DNA of 64,000 nucleotides from Siphonodentalium dalli (Eukaryota > Mollusca > Scaphopoda > Gadilida > Siphonodentaliidae): the NCBI GenBank assembly GCA_032622095.1, contig CP136062.1:194749887-194813886 (forward strand), in the 5' to 3' direction. Of the stretch, positions 45,154 through 57,475 are shown piece after piece. A program made the position numbers and the translations under genes. The notes beneath the pieces are model-generated. The model saw only the letters and a list, made by a program, of their open reading frames with translations, was not told where the DNA came from and did not search any database. Positions within the stretch are counted from its first letter, which is position 1. Every line of letters starts with the position of its first letter.

Positions 45154-47460
45154 TTCTCCCGAAAATCCGCACATTATCTGCTTATAACTAACTTATATAG
45201 GTAGATAATCTGCTTAGAATCGCTTCAATTTGAGTCGATAATGTGTTGAAAATGAGAGCATTTTAGTCGCATTGTCGACTCATAACGAGGCGATCCTAAG
45301 CAGATTATGTGCGGATAATGAACAAAAGCCAACCCACGACTTTTCAGGTGAACGATCTTTAACATGTGTTTACACTGTGGCCCACACCACAAAACGAAAT
45401 ACGGCTATGACTCCATTATGTGCTTATTTCAGAATCAAATAATTACATTGTGTACCTATGTCACATCATAGGTCGATTATGTACGTATTTGCACGTGGAT
45501 ATTCTGGACTGTTTGTCTCTCTAATAAAATGAGCAATTCTCAACACAACTCAAGATATTGTTGTATCTTACACACTGTCTGTTGCTGCGAATAAAGCTTA
45601 AAACAATTATTTGTGTACAGCCAATTCTTTGTCAACAGAAAAAGAAGTCCCATTGTAGGAGAGATTTTGCATCTTCGGTTCTTCGTTCTCCGATGTGGGC
45701 CAGTTATATTTCTATCAATGATCTCAAGGACACGTATACCAGCAACATTTACTGTGTTTAAATCGCCATTAACAGCTACAAGTAAGCTATTCGGTTGATG
45801 CCATGAACATTCAGTAAAGTCATGGTGATTCATCATAAAATAGGACATTTAAGCGGTTAGCCTTGTATGATATAAGGTTTGATTTTTCCCCCCAGGATTG
45901 CAAGGAAGAGTTAACAAAAGATGCCACCACTGGTTCTTACCACTATGGATTTAACACAGTTCTAACCAAGACCCGATTCATTTGTCCTGATTAATTGAAC
46001 CTGTCTTTGTGTTTCAGTCGGTTGCAACATTCTCAAGCAATATTTAATGTCTTTATCAGCTTTAGTACCAAAATGTACTAAAGGTGCATCTTGCAGAAAA
46101 AAAATCCAATTTCCACTATTTCAGATTTTATTTATTAGCACTGGCCAGTGATGGTATTTTTAATAGTTGCAACAATCTCAGCTATTGAATATGTACTAGA
46201 CTCATCACCTACATCAGACGATATACGTGTTACCTCATCGAGTTCTGAAACAAGATATTGAACAGATTCAACAATATAAGCATTTCATGTAAACTTACAA
46301 ACATTGTTTCTCCATCTAAAAGAGTTAACTGAATGCTTATGAAAATTGCTTTTGCCATTTGTTTGGAGGCATACACCTTTCGCCGACTTAGGATCTTCTA
46401 TCATGCATTCAATTATTTGCATTTTAGATAAACAAACCTTGATTTTGATGCAGTGCATTGGAGCTTCTAGGCAGCTTTACTGGTCAGGTCTGAAAGTTAT
46501 CACAACTTATTTTGAACATGCTGACATTCAAAGATAGTTTCATAACAACTTCTCTAATCTCATCTGTATACCTACCGTCCTGAAAAAAAAACAATGACTA
46601 CTGGATCATCTAGCCAATCAACAAGCTGAAGCACTTCATAATTACTTTTTTGAAGATCTTTGACTTTATCCTCCAACATAAATTTGTCTGTAACAACATC
46701 ATTTGGCATATTAGAAATTTTCTTTTTATAATAGGACAAAGAGCGCTTCAAATATGTGTACTTATTGTCTTTTACCTACAAGGCCTCCATTTTCTCAGTT
46801 AATTCTAGTAAAGTCCATCTGATGTAGATGTCGCTGATTCAAGCTCAGAAAGAGTTTTGTCCTTCTCAGCTTTCAAACATTGCAAGTTGGAAAGCGATTT
46901 GTCTCGACGAGCAATTTATTTTGCAGTCCATGTCACTGAAACCTATCTTTGATATGACATACTGTATTGTCCAGCTCCATCAAATGTTCTTCATATTTAA
47001 CCCTTAATATTTCAGGTAGGATTTTTATATATCAGAATTCTGACTCACCTTACCGATCGGCCCAACTGCTGCCTGATACTGCAACATATATTCGCGAAAT
47101 CAACACATCCTCGTATAAATACGCAAATAATCGACCTATAATTTGAAATTGGTACATAATGTGAATATTTGATTGTGAAATAAGCAGAAAATGGACTCTT
47201 ACCCGTTATTTCGTTTTATGCCGCGGTCCATAGTGAAAACACATGACAAAGAGCGTACAAAAACTATAAAGTCGTGAGTTGGGCTTATTTGGGTAATTTT
47301 CCGCAAATAATCTGCTTAGAATCGCCTCTTTGTGAGTCGATAATGTGACTAAATCGCTCTCAATTTCAGCACATTGACTCAAAATGAGGCGATTCTAAGC
47401 AGATTATCTACCTAAAACAAGTTAAATTATAAGCAGATAAAGTGCGGGTTTTCGGGAGAA
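45154..47460. mobile_element. 2.3-kb TIR element enclosing gene-family copy B
   Basis: TIRs at 45154-45320 and 47291-47460 start TTCTCCCGAAAA and contain ATAATCTGCTTAGAATCGC. Each TIR is itself nearly palindromic (AATCTGCTTAGAATCGC...GCGATTCTAAGCAGATT). The interior carries minus-strand coding fragments of the family described at 45540-47060. No clear target duplication. Confidence 0.75.
45540..47060 (-). pseudogene. Copy B of the multi-copy coiled-coil gene family, intron-bearing
   Basis: Minus-strand fragments, N- to C-terminal: a coiled-coil part near 46930-46830 (KDKTLSELESATSTSDG); a part near 46690-46550 with NYEVLQLVDWLDDPVV and GRYTDEIREVVMKL; an exon starting after TCTTGTTTCAG near 46250 with ELDEVTRISSDVG; and 45848-45540 with PNSLLVAVNGDLNTVNVAGI and IDRNITGPHR. 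The last matches the recalled C-terminal part of the family. A GTAAGT donor near 46300 and this acceptor suggest a small intron. Frame breaks make it a likely pseudogene. Function unknown. Confidence 0.6.
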
Positions 47461-49050
47461 AGGCGGGATACTTGACTTGTTCATAAAACAATGCTTGGTA
47501 TGAATATTCTAAATCTGAACGTTTGCGTTTGAGAGCTCTGTTTTGATTTCGACTCGTCAAGTTTTTGTGTTAATTGATTGGAATTTGAGTCAGCATCACC
47601 TCTCTCTGATGGAACATCTGGCATGCCACGTGCTGGCCAAATGAAAGGCTGATACAAACAATAATTTAGGTTTGGATGTTACGATGAACTCTCAGCACTC
47701 TCAAGGTCAGAAACTGTTTTGCAAAGCAAGACAATTCAGAAAATGGAGACAACAAAATATTATGGGTCTCGGAAATTCATTTTTGGCAATTTACAAATAA
47801 AGTTGATATACTTGGTTATTGGTGATCATTTCTACAAGTATTTACAGAATAATTCAGAAATGCGAACAATTTCAATGTATTTGAAATTGTATATTTCAAA
47901 CATATCAGATGGACACGAAAAATACCGAGTTATTCGTCACACTCATACATTCATTATATTTGCACGCATAACCACACACATGCCGTTGGACATCAATTGT
48001 ATCATCACCATGTGGATCAGAGGGGTCAGTCTTTGAAACCAGCAGTGGCATGTCTCAAATGACAATCCGCCCTTGTATGTAAACCGCGAATATTGTATCA
48101 GGCATGGGTAATCACGTGTTCGTCGCTAAACGCAAACACCCATGTCTCTTTAACGAGAGCTTCAGTCTGGGGCTAATGCTATAAATATCTATACATGTAC
48201 ATAACAAGACGGTAAAAATGGAAGTCAGTGCATGTTTAGTGCGACCTCAGACGCTGCGATTTTAAATCGCAGGTGGGGAAATCACAGGTAGAGCACCCAC
48301 CTCCCAGGCTCAATACAAGACCACAGGCATGTCGTAGCGATCGAGCTATGTTTTATTTTTACCAGGAAATTGCTGACAGTGCGAAAGCGGTGCAGAAATT
48401 TACAGGTACAAAATACAGAAACAAATAAAAAATAAAATTTATTGTTCAAGGTAAAGTTCAAATAAAACAATAGCCTAGTGTTTAGTTTAGAAACTTTAGA
48501 TGCATGCCATATTTCTGTAATTGCATATTGAGAAAGAAATATAAACCTTTGCCTTTTGGCCTTGCTTTCACACTAGAGGCCTAGACAGACTTCAACTGGT
48601 AGAATGGTCTAACATCGCTGCCCGCAGCTTCTGCGGCCTTGCCACTTTTCTCCACCTGCGAATTGCCCCCATCTGAGATATCAAATCGTGCATCTGTGGT
48701 GGCACTTATATAGCCTATAGGTCGTATCTATTGATATTATTACTAATAAGAATCCCATCACCAGAACGCACATTCGATGTGTCGAATTACCGATTATAAT
48801 ACTCGAAAGTTATACTATTGATCCATGTTTGGTTTGTCTCTCACTTCCCTCCCTTAGTTGCAGCTGACCCGAACTCCATTCTGCATATGTGTTCCTTTTA
48901 AGAGCCCCTTCTGGGTTTTGCCATACAAAATTAATTTGAACATCGGTATATATTCACCATGTTACCAAGTAACAACGAATCTGAAACGGGTGATTCTCGA
49001 CGATCTACATCAGTTAATCCTTTCATGGCGGCAACTGGGCTGGTGCAGCA
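47461..49050. other. No gene recognised
   Basis: AT-rich with scattered short frames (for example plus 47719-48036). A tRNA-like GGTAGAGCA phrase near 48288 does not fold into a tRNA. Confidence 0.4.
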
Positions 49051-49064
49051 TTAAATACCCTGTG

Positions 49065-49223
49065 CCAGTACATTATCTTATGTGCGAGTCTCCCACAGGG
49101 AGCCTCGCATATATAAGATAATGCACTGGCTTACAAGATCATGGTAGATATTGTTAGGCCTATGCATTGTTATATATGCGAGGCGCCCTACTGGAGACTC
49201 GCATATATACGAGAATGCATTGG
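49065..49223. repeat. Second hairpin pair related to 6351-6565
   Basis: Two hairpins, 49065-49129 and 49159-49223, share the outer stem type CCARTRCATTMTCTTATATA with those at 6.4 kb but have different inner stems and loops (around CCCACAGGG and CCCTACTGG). They face each other, and CCCTGTGCC / GGCACAGGG flanks the pair. Confidence 0.88.
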
Positions 49224-49230
49224 CACAGGG

Positions 49231-50223
49231 TTTTCGCAAAAAAATCAGGAAGCTCCACTCATGAAAGTATTAACAATTCAACTAATGTATTTGCCTCTTC
49301 CTAATGATCTGGAGCTGTTTCCTCAGGTAGAGGCCAGATTTTTTCGTGGATTTCCGTCTGAATCAGTGAACATCTCCTTAATTGTCCCCCGAAGCACCAT
49401 TCACAACCTCCTTATACACAATGTTAAGGGGCTCCCAGTCAGATCATCAGAATAAACTGCTTCCTGACTTCGCAAATTCATGCCTGACCCAGAGTGCGTC
49501 CACATTTAAACCAAACATGTTTAATAACTTCCTTGATATAACTCATGTTCTCAATTGAAAGTATCAAGCAATATATGTATTCTGTTGCAAGCATTGAACC
49601 GGTCGTTTAGATTTGAAATGTCATGTACTTTACCTGCATATTTCTACATGCATAAAGAAAGCAGCCGAGTCAGGGGTTTAAAGTGAAATTCAGCACAGCT
49701 CCCTGTTCCAAAAGAAACCAAAAAACAAATACCGCCCAGTATCAAATTTGCACTGTATCAAAGCGATCAGTTCATTTGAACGTTGAACCAAGTAATGGGA
49801 TGTTCCTCTGATATTTGGTGCAAAATAAAATATATTTTTTTGCATGTTCTTTTTCTCCGGGTGCAATTTTTTGTAACTTGTCAATAGCGGCACGAGGGTC
49901 ACCAAGTTTCTGTTTTATGATGAAACCTGCTTTTCTCTGTCTGCTTTCGAACAATCATGTTGTGGACAACAAACTTATAAAACATCTTTTCCCTCAATGT
50001 AAAGAAATCACCATTGCCATATGGAAAAAGAGAAGGAAAGGCGAGATACCGGTCTGGTAGACCAATGCAGATTGGAGTTTCCCCCTATCTGATACACATG
50101 GAGCATGATCTGCACCATAAATAACATCTATAATCGTATCTATCTTATATATGCGAAAGTACATATGTATAACAGCTGAAGTTGTTTGTTCCGCCAGGCC
50201 TATCTTTTTGAAGAATAGCATCA
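49231..50223. other. No gene recognised
   Basis: Short frames on both strands (plus 49261-49455, minus 49690-49954) without assignable motifs. They could be decayed exons. Confidence 0.35.
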
Positions 50224-50637
50224 TCAGTGTATTGAGTTTTCAATCTGCCGGTAAATTACCGAGACGTTCCTTATTTCAATACCATAGTATGCAGGATTAT
50301 GTAATTTTGATAAATTCAGCGCGCGCGCGCTCTCTCTCTCTCTCTTTACTATGAACCTCCACACCATAAAGTCTTTGCTTGTGTCATCTCGACATTTTTT
50401 CCTGAATTTGATAACATTAACTGATTCAGGTAGTTGGTTAAGATTTTTGTAAGGTTCATTAATTTCTTGTGGAAATGTAACACACTGGCAATTTTCTGTT
50501 ATGCCGCCATGCTCGAGCATGTCAATGCAGTGTGCTATTCTTGAAATTAAATTCGGCCCCACAGCTCCATGAGTCCTATTTTGTTCTAAACAACTTGATG
50601 TTTTAAACTCACACTCGACGACCACATTCATCAGCAA
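50224..50637 (-). CDS. Uncharacterised 137-residue ORF, possibly an exon
   Basis: The longest frame of the 49-52 kb stretch, with HGAVGPNLISRIAHCIDMLE and INEPYKNLNQLPESVNVIKF. I do not recognise the family. Residue use looks protein-like over the first 110 residues; the rest (RERESARAL) is translated from a TC/GC microsatellite. It may belong to the minus-strand fragments at 49690-49954. No start context or splice site is decisive. Confidence 0.3.
   Translation of the reverse strand: MLMNVVVECEFKTSSCLEQNRTHGAVGPNLISRIAHCIDMLEHGGITENCQCVTFPQEINEPYKNLNQLPESVNVIKFRKKCRDDTSKDFMVWRFIVKRERESARALNLSKLHNPAYYGIEIRNVSVIYRQIENSIH
50317..50346. repeat. (GC)n(TC)n microsatellite
   Basis: A GCGCGCGCGC run followed directly by about eight TC units. 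Confidence 0.95.
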
Positions 50638-50639
50638 TC

Positions 50640-52520
50640 GTCTTCACATAAATGCCTTGGTTTTTCATCATTTACTGGTGTTTGAAATTTTATTACACAC
50701 ACAATGATCAAACATTATCGCACACTCCCACATGTTGGAAAATTACACCTGGGCCACTCTCACTGGCGATATTACGGAAACATAGCCATAGTGAATATAC
50801 TGGATCAGTTAATACAAGTAAACCATAGTCAGAAATGGTAACGCGCTCAAAATCATATATTATACACCCATGATTGTAATTATAGAATATAAAATATATT
50901 GGTTTCGAATGACCGACTCAGAATTCCGTTAAAATAACAATAACAACCAGCACCTAATTAACGAACCGGCCGCCGACTCGGCCGTCTCCGACCACAACCA
51001 TCAGTGGGCTGCAGAACGAAAATATCTATGAAAGTTGAAATATAAGACTTACAAATTATCTTTTAAATTATTGGTAATTGACATAGCTTGTCACAAACCA
51101 AACATCAACATTATTGGCATAATAATGTAAAGGACAATAAACGAAATTGAAATTCCCAGCTACACCTTTTACCGGTGACCGGCCTCCTGATCGCGCAGTT
51201 CGACTTTTAAATAAACCGGAAAAAACATTTTCTATTTATAAAAGTCCCATCGGCCCACATGCTTCTAATATTTGTCCACCAGTATACACTCGGGCGTGCT
51301 AATGAGATTATTCACGACATTCTTGTTCCGCTGGCGATTGGGCCAAAACACTGCACTCTAAAGCGTCAGAATCATGTTGGGTTAGAAATGTATGATAGTG
51401 TACGTGTGAAGGATTTCAATTCACGCACTCATCACATTGATAAGAATTAAACTAATTAGATAATTCTAGACAGCTCGAGTTATATGTATGCTAGCTACCT
51501 GGCGCGATTTGAGATCAAGGAGATCTTGGTATTGCATGTGTGCTTATTGCAGCCATGTGACATTTCAACTCCGCAAGAAATGCTTTTATTGAGAGTTCAG
51601 TCGGGTCACTTGTACATGCTCCAGGGCATATAGAAAACATAATTAGCTATAACATTCACATTACCATTGTTCGCACCACAAGAAAAAATATGTGTGTCGG
51701 CGTACCCATGCAGAAAACTGCGAGATGCTTTCTTGTGCGTGTGTAGACGGATTGCATAGGCTATCAGTCCGTATGCCTGATTTGTTAATACGTTCGTTGA
51801 AAGAATACTTGTGTTGATTATTGTTAAAGTTATTGTAGTTTCGTGTCTGGCCTGATAGTGCATGGATTTCAAAATACAGTATCCCGTGATTGGGTGTAGT
51901 CCTTGATTTCCGAATCCCATTTTTACCAGAGTTGGGCAACCCATTTATTATTGACATGGCTTAATAAAATAACTGGCCTCCTTTCAAGTCAGGTATAATT
52001 TTAGGCTGCATACAGTCGTGCGCCTTCAACCTTGTCGTTACTCAATGGATTCTCCAACCAGTTAGAAAGGTATACGTTGGAATGATCTAATATTCATTAT
52101 GAGGGATTTTCACCAAATAAAAGCAGGCAGCATATACTACAAGCGTAGGAGTTTTAGTCATTGGTGTACGAAAATGCCATTTTTCACATGTGAAAAAAGA
52201 CCAATGATGTCAACAAAAGACACAAAAATGGTGAGCTCATGGATATAAAACAGTTCTCCTCATAGGATTGTTTACATTATATGTTATTGAGCATCTCTGT
52301 TTCCAAAGTGTTTGTGGAGACAAGCTTCACTGATAATTTTTTTTCTTCAAAAAGCAGTTTATCACCAATACATAATAAATACATGTATCTTCTATCATCA
52401 TAGATTATTTGCCTTGTTATTCGATATACCGCACTGACCTAGCTGTCGCTCATCACATCTTCAAAGTGAAATGTGCGACTTCCGGCGCGAAACTGGTAAT
52501 TACACTGCGGTGGAAAGTTG
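50640..52520. other. No gene recognised
   Basis: Mixed sequence with short frames (plus 51259-51450, minus 51606-51957), none assignable. No repeat structure seen. Confidence 0.35.
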
Positions 52521-52734
52521 TCAATGATAAGATAAGATAAGATTTTAATGCAAAATACACCCAAAATGGGCAGTTGCAAACATGAATAAAATACATATAA
52601 TTTGACAAAAAGTAACTATATATATTAGATGAGTAACATATATGCATATACACGTACAATGTAGTTTCCTAACGAATTTCTTTTTTCTCTTTTCATCTTA
52701 AAATTTAATTAATCAGTTATAAATTATCAAATGA

Positions 52735-53133
52735 CTAGCTTTTATTGGAATCCCGAGCGGCGAAGAAAGACCGGATCATGTCACATATAACATTAGTGGT
52801 TGGTTTGTGTTCATTCTTCATAATAAATCTAAATTTATCATAATTCGTCATATCTGAAAAATGTGGGAACTCTGTGATTATGTCCCTAAAATATGTATCG
52901 CGCATAGTTTTGTAGGCTCTACATTCTAATATAAAATGGCATTCTGTTTCAATTTGTTTACATTTACAAAAAGTACATAATCTTTCTTTAACGGGTAGTG
53001 GGGGCTGTTTGTGTCTCCCCTTTTCAATTTCCAATCTATGATTGCTGATTCGCAATCTCGTAAATAGAATTCTCGCTTTATTAGAACGCATATCGCAAAT
53101 GTATGGCTCCATTTCGTACCTTGTTTTAAACAA
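52735..53133 (-). pseudogene. LINE C-terminal region with Cys/His motif
   Basis: The 132-residue frame shows LFTRLRISNHRLEIEKGR and CTFCKCKQIETECHFILEC, the Cys-Cys-His-Cys end found in many invertebrate LINE proteins. It is separated from the RT frame by about 500 bp of stop-interrupted sequence that still encodes thumb motifs such as IIYGCEIW and HLRFCKTILGV. Confidence 0.78.
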
Positions 53134-53640
53134 CCTATATACGTTCTTGTCTTATTAACAGCGGTCGGTTTATTTTCGGAAGAGTTTATGTTGTAAAATC
53201 ATTTTAAATGTTCCGTTTTCAATTTTCTCACAAGCTCCTTTTCTTGAATTCCTTGAAGTGTCATACGATTTGAAATATCAACACCATATTAACCATATAA
53301 ATCATTGCATAATGATATCGACGCATTTTCAAGAGATTCGATGTATGCATCATGTATCAAACACCCAGCTGGGGAATTAGACACTTTTTTCATATACCTG
53401 AATTGTTGTATAATCGCGTCATGTATTACCGGGAATTGTCCCAATTCTGCGCGTACGGCATGATTCGTGGCCTTTTGATTAACCCCTAATATCGTTTTGC
53501 AAAACCTCAGGTGAACTTATGGTAATGTGTCAGAATGAAGCATTTTTATTTCTCCTGCCCATATCTCACACCCGTATATCATTATCGGTTTAATCAATTT
53601 ATCGAATAATTTGCAGTTAGTTGGAATTGAAAGTCGCATC

Positions 53641-54222
53641 TTAGAAGGAATAGACTGCGTTAAAAAGAACATTGCTTTCGTGGCTTTTCCACTTGTGTGC
53701 TCTTGTGACTGTCATTCTACCGGTTGATGTCAATTTTATTCCCAGATAGGGATACTCTGAAACTAATTCAAGCGTTTGTCCATTGATATTGAAATTTGGC
53801 TCCCGTTTCGTTTTCTTCGATCTTAAAATTGTACATTTTGATTTGCTTGCATTCACCACGAGATCATTATATTGAGTAAATATTTCCAGCGCATTGAGAC
53901 AATTGTGTAAACCTCGTTCTGTTTCCGACAACAAAACTAGATCATCTGCAAATAAAAGATGATTGAGCGGGCGGTTATTAAGGAATATGGGATCACCAAA
54001 CCTATCTAGTGAAAGTTTTACATCATCAATGAATATCTTGAACAACGTGGGTGACACGGGACTGCCTTGCCTGACACCGACCGTTGACATATGCAGTGGT
54101 CCAACTCCTGCATCTGTTTTAACTTGAAAATAACTTGATTGATACATCGATCGTATTATCTGATTGACCCTACCTCCGATACCAATGCGATGTAACTTTT
54201 CAAACATCAAAGACCTATCCAC
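53641..54222 (-). pseudogene. LINE reverse transcriptase segment
   Basis: The 193-residue frame carries VGVRQGSPVSPTLFKIFIDD, HLLFADDLVLLSETE (catalytic Asp pair as FADD), LVVNASKSKC and YPYLGIKL. The first catalytic block FIDFQKTFDSVDRS precedes it in the same orientation near 54250, so the RT core is nearly complete but frame-broken upstream and at its end. Confidence 0.85.
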
Positions 54223-54568
54223 TGAGTCGAACGTTTTCTGGAAATCGATAAACGCTGCAAAAATTGGCTTATGTTTCTGTTTATATTTATTTATGCATGT
54301 TTTTAGAATTTAAGCGCTGTCAATTGTACCGCGATTCTTTCTAAATCCGATTTGGTTGTCACTAATGAGTCCATGCGTTCCAAATAGTCATTTATTCTAT
54401 TATTTAAAACTTTATTGAACAATTTACCAAAGCTATTGCTGAGCGCAATCGGTCGATAATTGTTTGGGTCATTTCTTGTTTGATGAATACTCTTTATATC
54501 AGGGAAATGAGAACATCGATAACATTATCCAAAAATGTACCGCATAAAGAGTCTGATTGCATACCCCT

Positions 54569-54995
54569 TTAAAGATACGGGGGGCGTTGGCGGTGGGTAT
54601 GCTGATAAAATATTCAACTCCGTCAAAAACCGCCATAAACAGAAAGAATAATAAAATATGGACAGACTTTGTTCTGATACCAATCAGAAATATGGCATAA
54701 AGAGTATGTTATTGTCACCCCCCCTTTGTTATGTAAACAAAAGCAGAAAACGTTACATTACCTGACTTTTGTTCAGATCCGGATATGGTAAACATAAAGA
54801 GCGCTATTTGTTACTGTTTTCCTGATATGGAAATAATAAAGATCGTTTATACCATTTGTGTGTGATTAACCAATCGAATTGCGCTGTGTTATGTAAACAA
54901 AAGCACAACTTCTGTAACACGAGCAGGCTCTTGTTTGCGTACACCATCATACGTCTCTCGAATATTTCTGCAACGAACGCCGCCCGTGCCTTTAA
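54569..54995 (+). mobile_element. TTAA-flanked short element, copy 4 (complete)
   Basis: TTAA at 54569-54572 and 54992-54995. Close match to copy 1 over its whole length, including CGCCCGTGCCTTTAA at the right end. The second TAAAGAGCG motif has decayed to AAAGATCG. Confidence 0.85.
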
Positions 54996-55565
54996 TACAC
55001 TCGTGATTTTGAAGGAAAAGCTAAGGTATCAATACACTATTTCCAGCAATTTTGACCAACCTGGGACGGGGTACTGTAGGTTCAAATCAATGCTGAGCCA
55101 TTATCGTTGGCATAGGTCCCATCAAGCATGTTTTAATTTTAGGTGTAATCATATGTCTGTACTTTAGCTTCTTTGCAAAGTTTGTCATTGAGTTATGCTC
55201 CTTGGTTTGCACACACACAACGCTCAATTTTACCCATTTTTGTTACTCAAATTGACCATTTTCAGAGCGAATGTCAGTAAATAAGAGCCTCTTCCTCCCG
55301 ATAGAGCTATGTTAGAGCTGAGAAATATTTGAACTAAAAAAAAGTTATGGTATCAATTTGAAAACAAATGTCTTGCAAGCGCAGATAACACAATTCATTT
55401 TCCTGTAACCAATAACACAGAGTTGGCGTATCCAAATTTTCCACTTTTTTTGAGAAAGTCTTGTAAAATAATTAAACTTTCAAACCATTAATGACACACT
55501 TAACACAGGCTACACTGGCTGTTATAGATATGGCAAGAAATGTGGCCAACAGAAAATACACCAGC
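54996..55565. other. No gene recognised
   Basis: AT-rich; nothing assignable. Confidence 0.4.
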
Positions 55566-55567
55566 AT

Positions 55568-56158
55568 TTTTGTCCCAGTGATAAGTCCTGGGACAAGCCG
55601 AGACAGTATAATTATCCTGCGCTGAGATTCCATTCCAGAAACATGACAAACCAATTTTTTAAATATTATTTATCTATGTTTCCTGTCCCAATAGAAATGT
55701 CTGGGACAGACCGAGACAGGATAATTTTGAAGCACTTCTTATTTGGGAACCATGGGACAAACTGATTCGACTGGTACAGGCCGAGACAAATCAATTTCTA
55801 ATCTTTTCATATTAAAAATATTATTTATCTTTGATATTTTCCTGTCCCAGTACAAAGGTCTGGGACAGACCAGAGACAGAAAAATTTTGAAGCACTTCTT
55901 ATTTGGGAACCATGGGACAAACTGATTTGACTGGTACAGGCCGAGACAAATCAATTTCTAATCTTTTCATATTAAAAATATTATTTATCTTTGATATTTT
56001 CCTGTCCCAGTAGAAAGGTCTGGGACAGACCGAGACAGGATAATTTTGAAGCACTTCTTATTTGGGAACCATGGGACAAACTGATTTGACTGGTACAGGC
56101 CGAGACAAACCAATTTCTAATATTTTCATATTAAAAATATTATTTATCTTTTCCAGAA
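55568..56158. repeat. ~160-bp tandem repeat, about 3.5 copies
   Basis: Unit starts at about 55682, 55841 and 56001 (CCTGTCCCAGTAGAAAGGTC), with a partial unit before. Each unit has TGGGACAGACCGAGACAGGA and TGGGAACCATGGGACAAACT. The last two units are very similar, implying recent duplication. The small ORFs here are repeat artefacts. Confidence 0.88.
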
Positions 56159-56870
56159 TGCTGTATGCCCCACGTTGACATATAGTGCCTGCACTAAATT
56201 ATCAATTTCACGCATCCGAACACGTCCATGATATCTCTTTATTATGACCATGCATGTACTTCGGATACGTGCAGTAATGGTTTTCCATTTCCTAACTCGA
56301 TGGAGATAAAATTGGCGTGGGAAACATTGTCCAATTGTATAGGATATTTTAAACGGACATGGCTCATTCGAACTTCCATTTCTTTCTATGTAATTTCGAG
56401 CGACGGATACGATAGGTCGATAAATAAACCAGCTATTGATATACCGGCTTCATATGCTCTGAAAAACACTTTGCCAAAGTCACAGCCATTTTTCGGCCGT
56501 TTTCAACTTTTTGCCAGAAGTCAGACAAACGCTCTTTATTGCTACCATATCAGGAATAGACCAACACGGAACGCTCTTTTCTGTTCCATGTCGCGCAAAT
56601 GGCTGTTTTGTGTTTCAGACCCAAAACACCGTATTCACAGTTGTATTTTCATTAGGTCAATGCGTCTTTTTGGGTTACAAAATGTCCGTATAAAGGTAGC
56701 TAAGATATTTATTGACCTATTTTTTATACCGGGGAGAATTTAAAAGCGAATACTATTAAGTGTATTTTGGAGCACAAACCGCCATGTGGCTTTAAATAGC
56801 GACGATATGGTGTGATTTTATAGATATATTTATTAGCATAACGACGCTCGTGGGAGCCGTGTTCATGTAT
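56159..56870. other. No gene; contains the paired ACGCTCTTT core
   Basis: The core AACGCTCTTTATTGCTACCA, TATCAGGAATAGACCAACAC, GGAACGCTCTTTT lies at 56527-56580. The 171-residue plus-strand frame across it has no recognisable domain, and the core is the same as in non-coding elements elsewhere, so I do not call it a gene. Confidence 0.5.
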
Positions 56871-56871
56871 A

Positions 56872-57348
56872 AATTCCATGAGATGGGTTTAGAAAAACAT
56901 CTTGAAGACCATATATTACCTTTAACGGTTTATTGCGGATGACTTGATCATATACGAAGTGACAAACAATCATACATCAACAAACATACAATACATGCAA
57001 GACAAAGATGACAAACATGCAAGACATATACATATACATACGGAACACATGCAATACCACTGACACACATGCAACTAATTTATCACATCAAACAAGCATA
57101 TGAATGCACATGCACTGAGATCAAATCAAATAAGGAAACAGATTCAAGTCAAGTGTTTGTTTCCTACTTGCCCTAAATATAGAGCGTTCAATAAAACTAC
57201 TTCATAGGATTTAATTTAACTGTTCTCATTTTGTGTTAAACACTTAAGATTACTTCTTGAAAACCATTTACTACATGTTGTCAGAACATAGCTTAAATAT
57301 TTAAAAGCAGTCAAGTTTTAGTTTAGATTTATACCTTTTTTGAACCGC
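56872..57348 (-). repeat. B2 direct repeat of the Ngaro-like element
   Basis: 477 bp, same orientation as 57812-58288, with three differences (near 57104, 57190 and 57242). A 127-bp stretch separates it from A2. Confidence 0.92.
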
Positions 57349-57475
57349 TGTAAATTTTCTTGAATCACTGTAAAATTCTCAAACGATGGAGACATATATT
57401 CTACAGCAATAAACATGCTACTGAAATAACTGTTATTTCCTACTATTCTAATTCTTAAGAGGGTGGGTGGGTGGG

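Larger units (their letters stand above)
52526..54555 (-). mobile_element. 5'-truncated LINE, minus strand
   Basis: The relic runs from the RT fingers (near 54550) to a 3' end at about 52526, marked by a short TATCT tandem run (GATAAGATAAGATAAGAT on plus), a tail type seen in CR1/L2-like LINEs. The endonuclease is missing. The upstream limit lies close to the TTAA element at 54569. Several frameshifts and stops are present. Confidence 0.8.

Noticed and set aside
48260-48340. tRNA-like phrase GGTAGAGCA with a following GGCTCAA
   Set aside because: No cloverleaf can be drawn: no matching acceptor stem and no proper T-loop.
56228-56743. 171-residue plus-strand ORF
   Set aside because: It covers the paired ACGCTCTTT core found in non-coding elements and shows no protein motif.
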